Positions 23,801 to 35,800 of a DNA stretch of 64,000 bases are shown here, piece by piece; the first letter of the stretch is position 1; each line of letters starts with the position of its first letter. The stretch is taken from positions 48,413,535 through 48,477,534 of the forward strand of contig JASEVX010000013.1 in NCBI GenBank assembly GCA_031761405.1, read 5' to 3'. This stretch comes from Serripes groenlandicus (taxonomy: Eukaryota > Mollusca > Bivalvia > Cardiida > Cardiidae). The notes below the pieces were generated by a model that saw only the letters and a program-made list of their open reading frames with translations, searched no databases and was not told the DNA's origin. Position numbers and translations under genes: made by a program.

Positions 23801-26800
23801 CATTCTTTAAAAATAATAAAGGATTTTTTATTTTCTTTATTTAAATTTAATATCATAGTTTTGCCTGAATTTTCAATGTTTTCATGTTTTCCAAATTTTT
23901 GCCTCTTTTTTTTAGGAATGATCCATGCCGGAGTAGGACATTTGCATGTTACAAATTTCATGGCGGCAATTGGTGTTCGTGGACTTCATCATAAAAGAAT
24001 GAAACGACTTCAGAGTGAGGTAGTTTTTAATTTGTTACTATGGATTAACATTTTTCATATATAAAACCAAATTAACCTTTCCATCATTCATACAAATTCT
24101 GATGCCTCTGCAGTACAACTCTTAAACAAAGACAAACTAGTAGAAAATGCTCAAAACAAACAATTTCTCCCTTTTCACAGTGTTTTCAAATGTATTCTTC
24201 AAATACTTTTATTTGATCACCTAGTGGGCCGAAGGCCAAACTTGATTTTGCTGATTAATTTCTCTCGTCTGAATCTGCTTTTAAGATTCCAATATAGTAT
24301 GGTAGAAATGTTGGTTGGAAGACTCTCTACAAAAAAAATCATACCACACCGATTGATTGAAAAACATGACAGTCAGGCGGCATCAGAATATTGGTAAAAT
24401 AAATAAAATGAAAATACCATTTCAATTAACAAGTGATTTTATAACTTTGAGAAGTTGTATATGAATCCTGCTTCAGTGATCCTGTTCCTAATGTTTTCAA
24501 ACCATGTTGATCGTTTACATAGCAACAGGGTGTTGTCACAAAATTGTTCAAAGATTTAAATTTCATCCAGAAATTTGGTTGCTGCAGCATCAGAAATAGG
24601 ACAAAATTTCCAAAGTTTAAAAATCTTCTCTTCTGAATCTGCTTGAATATTCCAATTTCATTTGGTAGAAATGTCCCATTGGTGACCTTCTACAAAAGTT
24701 GTTCAAGCTGTACCTATTGGTTGAAAATCATGGCAGTCAGGTGGCATAAGGAAACAGGCACAATGAAAAAGATTGAAAATTACAATTCAGAAAGAAAATT
24801 GAATAAATAGCTAACTTCAGTGATCCTATACAGAATTATTTTGAGCTGTATTGATTGCTTACAAAATCATAGAAACCAGGCATCATCTAAGGAGGGGAAA
24901 ATTGAACTGCTGTAAAAGGTCATATACCCAAGATATATATGGTATACACTATACAATATCCAACATAACACTGGCAAAGTAGTGTTTTTTATACAATTTT
25001 CATTTTTTCACAGGTTGGTGAACATGTCAGGTTTATTGCAAAACAGTCATGTAGAAGTGCTTTGAGAGAAGAAAAATGTAAGATCAAAAAGCAGTCAAGG
25101 TACAAACCAGTTTATATTCCAATATAAATTTAACCCTTTCCCTCATATAGACGCTTTCTGATGCCTCTGTAGCAGACAGCTTTTTAAAAACATAGTAACA
25201 AAAGAAGAAATTGCACAAAACATGCAATTTCTCATTTTGACACAATGTTTTCCAGTTTTTATCATAGGTTATCAGTTCAATTAACCCTTTCCCTCATACG
25301 ACAATTCTGCAGCAGACGACTTTGAACATCTTTTGTCAAAACATAGAAAATCTCCATAATTGAATGGATAACCTATGACTAAAAGTGGAAAACATTGTGG
25401 CAAAATGAGAAATTGCACATTTTGTGCAATTTCTTCTTTTGTCACTATGTTTTCAAATAGCTGTCTGCTGCAGAGGCGTCAGAAAGCGTCTATATGAGGG
25501 AAAGGGTTAAAGAGATTTTCTACTTTTTGACAAAATATGTTCATATTCGTCTGCTGCATAATTGTCGTATGAGGAAAAGGGTTAAGCTCACTTCATTACG
25601 TGTTTTTAGAACCAGGCTTTTTAAAGAACTTAAGTGCTTTCTGACGCCCCTGTAGCAGAGGACTGTTTGAAAACAAAGTGACGAAGAAGAATTGTGTGCA
25701 ATTTCTCCTTTTGTCACAATGTTTTCAATTTTTAGTCATAGGTAATACTATCAATTATAAAGATTTTCCATGTTTTTATTAAATACGTCCCAAGTTGTCT
25801 GCATGAGGGAAAGGTTTCAAGTTAGAGCTCACTTGTATTTTGGTTCACATTGTTGTTTGGTTGATTGGTGATTTAAGCTTTTTTCAACAATTCAGTCATA
25901 TCAAGGCAGCCACTCACTGTTCACCTACCCATGCTTTCCTGGTTTTTCTCATACCAGTATGCCACATACCAAACTTTCCAAGCAACTGGCTGCTTTCACA
26001 TAGACTGATCCCAATGGAGGGACTTGTGCGAGGCTTTTTGCATTGAATTTCATTGAATGAGCTGGGATTCGAACTTGCAACCGTTGGATTGACAGTTAGC
26101 GAAAAAATAGAAATGTTAGTGATAGATAGACCATTAGTTGTAAAGAAATTCACCTACCTCTGCAGTTGTGAATAAACAATTTAAGTTTGTTTTCAACAAG
26201 TTACACTTTTTTTTAATCCGCTGTGGTCGAGTGGTTAGAGTCGGGGGATTTCAAAATCATGTATACCGGTTTCGATCCCCAGTCCCTGCACTACGGTCAT
26301 AGTGGAGTTTCCTTTGGCAAGGCACAATTTCTAGACTTGTACTGGTTTGTTAACTCAGGGATCATGAGTTATAAAATTTAAATGCGCGTTTTAGCTGTCA
26401 ATGCGCCATAAAAGAAATATACATTCATTCATACATTTGCTTTATTTTCATAGCTCTGACACTAGTAGAAGAGATGAATGTCAGTCTGCTCCCTGTCCAG
26501 ATGTTACTTCAAATATGAGTGATGCACTTGAAACCAGCATAAGTATAGACCAGTCTACACAAGGTATTCACCAGTCCACTGATGTTCAATCTTCTCTTTT
26601 GAACCTAGATCATTCGTATGCTTCATCATGCTTAGAATCATTATCTGTTAGTGGAGAGTTCAAATATGACATGGGCTGGCAGAAACGTGGATCTGGCAGA
26701 TGCTATGACAGTAGATCGGGGGTTGGGACCATGATCGGGAACAGGACAGGCAAGATTTGTGCATATGGTATCAGGCTCAAGGACTGCAAATTCTGCAATT

Positions 26801-29800
26801 ACCATGGAAACAAAGGTAATATACCACCAGATCACCAGTGTGTTAAAAATTGGAATGGGAGTGCAAAAGCCATGGAGCCAGATGTTGGAGCAAGTCTTGT
26901 TAAAGAAATAGAAAAAGAAGATGTAAAAGTTGGTGTTATAATAATGGACGATGACTGCACAACAATGGCCAGAATAAGACAAGAACTTTCTCATGAAATT
27001 GTAAAATGGAGTGACATTAATCATACTGTCAAACATTTAGGAAATAGCTTGTACACTCTACAGAAAAAACACAAAGTTTTGTCAACAATGGTTATAAAAC
27101 ACATTCAGAAGTGTTTCAATTATGCACTTGCTCAAAATCAAGGTAATGTAGAACAATTTCAGCAATCACTAAAACAGATTACCCCTCATTTATTTGGTGA
27201 ACATGACTCTTGTGGTGAATGGTGTAGATATATTCAAGATCCAGAACACTACAAGCACAATGGATTGCCACATGGCCGTCCCTTGACTGGGGTAATACTT
27301 CGTTCAGATCTTGAATCTATCTTACACGTCTTCATTAAAAATGCTGAAAAAATTGCTCCACGTGGATCTACAAAAGAAGTCGAATCTTTTAATAACATGA
27401 TTGCAGCAAAAGCCCCGAAAAGAATACATTATTCTGCATCTGCCAGTTTAATTAACCGTGTTGATTGTGCTGTTGCTCAAAAAAATCTTGGTATGTCATA
27501 TTTAAATGAGGTTAATCTTTCACTTGGTTTATCACCTGGTAGAGTGTTTGCTGATCTTGCTCAAAAACAAGACACTTTAAGAAAAAGACGAAATGATATA
27601 GAAAACACCTTGACATTTAAAAGAAGGCGCTTAGAAAGGAAATTTGCATATAAGAAACACAATGCTGCCAAAGAATTACGAGAAGGCCCAACATACAAAT
27701 CAGGTGTTGCTACTTCTCATATATCTAATATCACTGAAATCCCAAATCCTAGAGTCCAACCTGCACCTGAACATTTATCTGAAGAAACATTTACAAATTC
27801 TAAAAAGATATTTTGTGATATTGAAACATCATCCTTAAGTTATGACGCTGACATTGTTCAGATTGCTGCAATTTGTGGAGAAGACAAATTTAATCAATAC
27901 ATCATGCCATCTAAAAACATTGTTCCTGCAGCGTCTGCTGTGACAGGTTTATCCACAAATGGGCATGTTCTTCTATATAAGTGTAAGCCAGTAGCAACTC
28001 TTCCTTTAAAAGAAGCGCTACAAGTCTTCCTGGCTTGGCTAGAAAAACATGTTCATTGTGTTCTTATTGGACATAACTTTAAAAGATTTGATTTTCCACG
28101 AATTGTTAGAGCATTTGAAATAGTTCGTTTAACAAACCCTTTTAAACAGTATGTTACAGGAATAATTGATACATACTTATTGTTCAAGATCTTGTATCCT
28201 GATCTTCATAACTATAGTCAAGAATTTCTTGTTTCTATTTATTTAAAAGAAAGCTATGCAGCTCATAATGCATTAGGAGATGTTGAAATTTTACAAAAGC
28301 TCTGCACAACTGTTGGCATTTTAGACAATCAGATGTTGATCAGTAGTTATTCTACACAGTATTCTATGAAGCTGTGGCACTATAACAAAGATGGAAAACA
28401 GAACCTTCAAAGTCTCATGATTTTAAAAGATCAAAATGTGCTATCAAAAGGAATGATTGATAAAATAGCGAAAAGCGGTCTATGTTTGGGCCATCTCAAA
28501 CTTGCAGCGAGTCGCTCTGGCCTTGTCGGTCTGCAACAGTTGTGCAAAGAGATTGTAAATGGAAAACCTAGGGTAACTAGCATGACAAAAATTATAACTA
28601 AATTATTTGATTACTTGAAAGACTGAAAACATGATATACAGTTTAGTGCCTTTCAGTGATATTTTATATGTCATGTATGAGAAGAAGCTACACATGATTT
28701 GTAGGTTTGCTTTCCGTTATTCTATGGCAGAAGCTAGCTTTTGAAAACATTGAGGCAAAATAAGAAATTACTAAAAGTAAAACATAATTAACGTTAATTT
28801 ACACTAAAAGAAGTATGATCATTGTCTTTGCCTTTTTCTGTAGAGTGTATGAGCTTTAATGTTTACAGTTAGTTACATTTTATGACTAAAAGTGGAAAAC
28901 AATGTGGCAAAAGGAGAAATTGCTCGTTTTGAGCAATTTCTTCTTTTGTCAATTAGTTTTCCACTTTTAGTCATATGATTTCCATTAAATTTTAGAAATT
29001 GTCCATGTTTTGTATGAAATCACCTTTTCCTGGGGTTAGGCTGTTTGCTTAGTCTAGCATCATGTCAGTACATTGTAAAAAAGGCCAAATATTTTTTTCC
29101 ATTTTTTTTTTCCTAAATTTTGCTTTGTTCATATGTATGTACAAGCTATAAGTGAAGTTACCAGTATGGGTTAATAACTCTCTCTTATCTCGGCATCTGA
29201 AGGTATTAAGCTCATCATTGCCATGTCTTTTCTTAGAAATACAGCAATTTTGCCTAAAAAACATGCCATGCTTCAAGGAAAAAGTCAATTTACACTGGAG
29301 TATAGTGACCATAATCTTTTTTTCTTCATAATTATTTAAAGTGAATGTTGTATAGTGTTCATGCAATTTATAAACCCGGCCGGGTAGCTCAGTTGGTAGC
29401 GTATCTGACTTGTGATCTGGAGGTCACGGTTTCGATACCTGGTTGTGGCGAACATTCTCTCGGACGATTTTTCCTTTGCCTCTCACCTCTGATTTATGTG
29501 AGAAAGTAGTCATTGGCTTCGAAAGAATGTTGTGTAAGTACTGGTGGGGGAAAGCCAGGAAAACATGGGTAGGTGCACTGACTGCCGTGATATGACCAAA
29601 GCTGTTGAAAGTTAACAGTTAAAGTTAAACTCCAAACAAACAAATCATGCAATTTATCTACAGACAATTTCATTGTGTAAAATGGAAAAACTCTTCAAAA
29701 ATTGACACTATTAACTTTTGAAGGGGTTTACCCTTTCCCTCATATAGAAGCTTTATGCCGGCTCTGCAGCAGGTGGCTTTTTGAAAACATATTGACTAAC

Positions 29801-32800
29801 GGAGAAATTGCACAAAACCTGCAATTTCTTTTTTTGACACAATGTTTTCAAATTTTAGTCATAGGTCATCCATTAAATTAACCTTTTCCCTCATGTAGAC
29901 ACTTTCTGATGCCTCTGCAGCAGATGGCTTTTTGAAAACATAGTGACTATAGGAGAAATCGCACAAAATGTGCGATTTCTCCTTTTGCCACAATGATTTG
30001 CCCTTTTAATCATAGGCTATCCATTTAATTATAGAGCTTTTTCAGTTTTTGACAAACTATGTTCAAAGTAGTCTGTTGCAGAATTGTTGTAAGAGAAAGA
30101 AAGGTTAAAGAGATTTTCCATTTCTTGAAAAAATATGTTTATAGTCATCTGCTGCAGAATTGTCGTATGAGTGAAAAAGGTTAAATGCGACAACATTAAT
30201 TTTTTTGTTTTTATTTCTTTCTCCCTATTGCTATTTTTATATGCATTTACAAGCTATAAGTGATGATATGTGTTAATAATTCTCTCTGATAGCACAGTCG
30301 GCAGCGAAGCAGGCTGTCAATCAAGGGGTTGTGAGTTCGAATCCTGACTCGGCCAACATTCTTTCAGACGTTTGACAAAAGTCAATGTGCCATGAGTCAT
30401 TTGTCTTTCACCAATGGACTTAGTCCATGTGGAAAAGCAGACAGTTGCTTGGGTAGATTGTTGTGTGGATTACTGGTATGAGAAAACCAGGAATCATATG
30501 AGTTGGTGAACTGGCTGCTGTGATATGACTGGGAAATTGTTAAAAACGGCGTTAAACCCAAACAATCAAATCAAACAATTCAAGTTTTCCCCCATTTATT
30601 TCTCCTAAATGCTCTTTTCATATGCATGTACAAGCCATAAGTAATGATATGTGTTCAAAAATATCTTATGTGGGAATCTGTTGAGTTGAAGTTCATCTTT
30701 GCATTGTGTTTTCTTAGAAATGCAGCAATTTTGCATAAAAAAAAGACCATGCTTCAAGTAAAAAGTCAATTTACACTAAAAGGTGTATAGTTACCTATCT
30801 TTAGTATAAAATGAAAGCTGTATAGTGTTCATGCATAATTATAGACAATACTATTATGTAGAATTGAAAAATTGAATGCTCATAACTTTTTTGGGGGTTA
30901 AATTTGACAACATTTCAACTTAGAAAAACTTTTTTTTTCATTTTATTTTTCTCAAAAGCTTTTTTCATATGTATGAACAAGCTGTAAGTGCTGGTATATG
31001 TGAATAAATCCATCCTAAATAGGAATCTGTTTTTTTTAAGTTCATTATTGCATTGCAATTCTGAGAAATGTAGCAATTTTGCTTAAAAAAAACAGGTCAT
31101 GCTTCAAGGAAAAAGTCAATTTACTCAAAAAGTAGTACGGTGACCTATCATTTTTTCTTCATTTTATAATAAAGTGAATGTTGTTAAGTATGTTTGGTAA
31201 GTTAGAGACAATTCTATTATTTAGAATGGAAAATTTCATAAAAATTGTACGCTTTTAACTTTTGTTGGGGTTCAATCTGACACCATTTTTCATTGAAAAA
31301 CTGCTCAAATCTTTTTTTTTTCACTTTTTTTTTCTCAAAAGCTTTTTTTACATGTATGAACAAGCTGTAAGTGCTGGTATATGTGAATAAATCCATCCTT
31401 AATAGGAATCTGTTTATTTTAAATTCATTATTGCATTGCAATTCTGAGAAATGCAGCAATTTTGCTTAAAAAAAACAGGCCATGCTTCAAGGAAAAAGTC
31501 AATTTACTCAAAAAGGAATACGGTGACCTATCATTTTTTCTTCATTTTATAATAAAGTGAATGTTGTTAAGTATGCTTAGTAAGTTAGAGACAATTCTAT
31601 TATTTAGAATGGAAAATTTCATAAAAATTGTACGCTTTTAACTTTTGCGGGGGTTCAATCTGACACCATTTTTCATTGAAAAACTGCTCAAATTTTTTTT
31701 TTTTCATTTTTCTTCTCACAAATTCTTCTTTCATATTGATAACATTATATAAATAAACTTACCATTGAAATTTAAACCGATTTGTAGTTCTCCTTTGTTA
31801 ATTTTTTGTGTTATTTAAGTTTTTGTCCAAAATACCTATATTTGTGCCGATGATGAAAAAGGTCATGTCATTGAATGGTAAAAAAAAAAAAAAAAAGATC
31901 GGTGACCTATCTTTTTTTTTTCCATTTTTCAACAAGTTATTGAATGTACTAACAAAATACAAAATATAAAAAAATTCTATTATTGGGAATTTTTTTGTCG
32001 AAACTGTAGCATACGCCTTTAAGTAAACAATTTACTTCCTATAATCTAAGTTTTACGCACTCAAATTCGACAGTCGAATTAGTAGTCCCAGATTACATGT
32101 ACTACTAACGAGATTTAATTTGTGAAAACAGTTAGAACTTAAAAAATAAATGTTAAATTGATATAACAATATATCAGTCAATCTTAGTTGCAATGTTTGT
32201 ACTATCTTTAAATACACCTTAAGTAATTGATTTAACTTTCTCATTTGAGCTCTATAATTGGAAACTGTTCAAGTTCATTACCGAACAGCGTAGGTTCACA
32301 TCCGTATGTACATCTACACCGTTTTATTTTTTTAACACAAGTTGACATAAATAGCTTCTAACAACTTCCTGCCCTTTAACAGTGTAGATATTGATCTTCA
32401 TACAAGTCAACCTTTCCTCAATTATGCCTCCTGCATGTTGAACTATCATTTTACATGTGTTTAAAGACCACCCATGGTAGGTGAACGATTGGTAGTAGTT
32501 GTAAAACAGATAGTATGGTCGCTATGACAGGGAATTACTATTCCAAGATGGTCTTTAGCACATGTTTGACTATGCTACATGTCCATGTAAACTGACCCTG
32601 TTATAAGTTAAACCATTTCCCACATACAACAAAACTGCAGCAGACGATTATGAAAACATATAAGGGCAACAGAGGACACACCGCTTAAAACAAAATTGTA
32701 ACTCTTGAAAAGAGTTGAAAACAATGTGGAAAAATGACAGATGAGTCAGAAAGCGTCTCATGTGGGGAAATCATAAATCATGCAATAGTCATATGTGAAG

Positions 32801-35800
32801 GAACAATCTAAAACACAATTTTAACATGTTTGTCGTCAGCAATAAAAACAGTCGAGTTGCAAACTGCCGGAAGCGGAAGTACATCGCCAGGAGGATCAAC
32901 TGATGGTGGCGGCCACGAAGCAGGGGGCACTCCTATGGTTAAACAGGGAGGAGTTTGGGCGGAGATTTGTGGTGACGGAGTAGATATTAATGACGCAACA
33001 GTCATATGTCGTACCCTGGGATATGGAAGTTATTTGCATCAGAACAGAAGGTGGGTGAAGGACTCTTCAACACCTTTTCATATGCTGCCGCATTATAACG
33101 TATCGGCAGCAACTTCTCCTTTTGTCGCAATGATTGTAATATTGTTCTTAATTTAATTCTTTCATTTCTATTTTGATAAAACAATTTTATAACACAATTA
33201 ATTAACTGAATAATGTTTCTCGTTTTAACACACATGAAATCCGACAATTCAATTATGTATGATACGATGTTCCTTATTAAGTAGAAATGCCCGGATGTAA
33301 GTATATATTTACGTTTGTCTCCCGATAACTAAGTCAAATAAGAAGAAACAAAAATATTTCGACTTATCGACGCGTTCGAGTGATCGTTTATACTTAATTT
33401 TTGTGTTGTGTTGTTAGATTTGCCTAGTATGTATACGTAATTACGTGTCTATTCTGAACTCTCAGTCAACGATAAAATCAGATCTAGATAATAGTAATCG
33501 GAACTGTATTTACATTGTTTTGAGGTTCCAGAAAATAATTTGAGATAAACCATATATTCAAAATATCGCATACTCATATATCCTCATTAAATACTGATTT
33601 GAGTCTGTGATGCCCAGATGATATTTACTATATTTCTTTTTGTAGCATTTGTCCTCATTAAATACGGATTTGAGTCTGTGATGCCCGGATGATAATTACT
33701 ATATTTATTTTTGTAGCATTTGTCCTCATTAAATACGGATTTGAGTCTGTGATGCCCGGATGATATTTACTATATTTATTTTTGCAGCATTTGTTCACGT
33801 ACCCAATTAGTTCGTACTTGACACTTTTAAATGTGTCATTAGATTCCCTACAGGCATTTTGCTTGCGCTCTGCCTATTGTTATGCATCATTGACACAAGG
33901 GCGCTCATCATAGAGAATTTTAAAACATAAGTAGTTTGCTATTTTCCTTATAAAAAAAATGAAGGAAAGAATAATACTAAATTAACATATTATAGGGTTC
34001 AGTTAATGTTCGAAATCAAGTTTGAAATTATACAACAATTTCAATGAAATGTAACTGTTTAGCTGATATTGTATTTCGAGGATGAACGACTTTGTAAACA
34101 TATTGGACAACATTTTAACATTTTGTGAAAGTATGATTATAATTAGAATGCCAAGTTAATATAATTTTGAGAAAATGTGAAATCTCATGTCTTCCGCAAT
34201 TCAACTCTTTTCTCATTGCTTTAAAAGTATATTGCTGCAAAGGTATTCAATGTTGACTTTGGTATGGGATAGGTAAACTGACTTGTTTTTGCATGCAACT
34301 CCCAATTTGTCTGTTTTGTGGTTTTGTGGTTTTATTGACACATATTACAATTCAAATATTCTGACAAAAACATCTTTAAAAGTGTATGTGGAATTCACAA
34401 ATCCTAAGATTAATCCTTAATGAAAGCACTTTACCTGTTTACATATTAAGACTAATGATTGACAAGATGACTAATTTCCATTACTGTTTATGATCCATAA
34501 TTGGTTGGATGAGTGAATGAATGGTCAACTTACCTTTGAATGGATATTGGTTATACACAATTATATTTCAATGAAGGACATTCACTTCATTGACATAACA
34601 ATGCAAGTTATGATAATATTTCACTTGACCCCACCCCAGATGTTCTAATATGCCCCGCAGTTGATAATTTAAGTGTTATGCATAACTGCATGGATGTCCG
34701 GCGACATTGATGCGTTGCATCAACTTTCTTTTGACCGAGAACAATTTGAGTATGTGATGCACGGATTTATATTTCTTTTTGTAGCATTTGTCATTATCAT
34801 ATAACGTTTAGAGTCTGTGATGCCCGGATGTTAATCGCAATAATTCGTTTTCTAGCATTTGTTCTAATTGAGCCGCGATAAATCAGTCAATAATAACGAG
34901 AGCTATCAACCAACGGTCGTGAGTTTGATCCTGGGCTATGTCAATAACTCTCCGTCCGATAATTGTCAAAAGTCATTGTGACTAGTGCTGTTATTCTTCC
35001 ACCAATGGTCTAAATAGTATATGTGAGAAGGTAGCTAGTTGTCTATGAAGAATGCTGTGATGATTTTTTTTTTGTATTTTGATTTTTTCGCCGTTTTCAA
35101 CATCATTTCAATCACGGCGACATAATCCATAATCATGATCTCTCGTTGAGCAAACCAGTTCTCGGCTGGAAAATATGCTTTGCCAAATGGCAGTCCACCA
35201 TGAGCACCCTGGGAGAGTATCGAACCCTTTACGCCCGGTTTTAAATCGCCCAAGCTAACAAATATGCCACACACTAAGAGTAAAGGTGAAAGAAGACGGT
35301 ATGAAACACGGTTTGTTATCATTCCTTCAGTTCCCATCTGGCTCAGTACAGTAACTTCGTTGACGCTGGATCTTTGAACGTGATCACAGATGTTATAGAA
35401 TGTACCGGAAATGAGACCCGAATTATACTGTGCCCCTTACGTGAACAAACCGGAGGCCATTCGTGTCAACAACGAGTAGTGGTAAATTGTGGTGAGTACT
35501 ATCAAATTAATTCTTTGAATCTAGAACCTCTTTGAATGATCAGTATGGAAGAGTTTGCCATATTTCATGTTTTACGTCCGACGATTACCAAGGCTATGAC
35601 ATTTAATGTACAATTAAATACCCACTCTTCCACTAGCATCGACATTGATGTTCTTAACATCGCGTGTGCATACATTGATATTTTCCAGGATTCAGACGAA
35701 ATTCTTACGGTAAAGCGGGAAACGAGTATTGAAATATACATACGGTAGCAACGTTTTTACTGATGATTTTGTTCTTATCATTTCAACTATTGCCGAGTCT

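Larger units (their letters stand above)
33051..35351 (+). other. Intron 4
   Basis: Contains the 63-bp array at 33583-33795 with related units at 34735-34860, a SINE at 34870-35060, and otherwise AT-rich sequence in which I see nothing (33056-33580, 33800-34735). Confidence 0.6.

Noticed and set aside
29378..29450. A tRNA gene
   Set aside because: A and B boxes are present, but the arms do not pair well and a SINE body and tail follow.
35347..35491. SRCR exon starting at the TCAG before 35347
   Set aside because: It would break phase with the preceding exon; the acceptor at 35351 keeps it.
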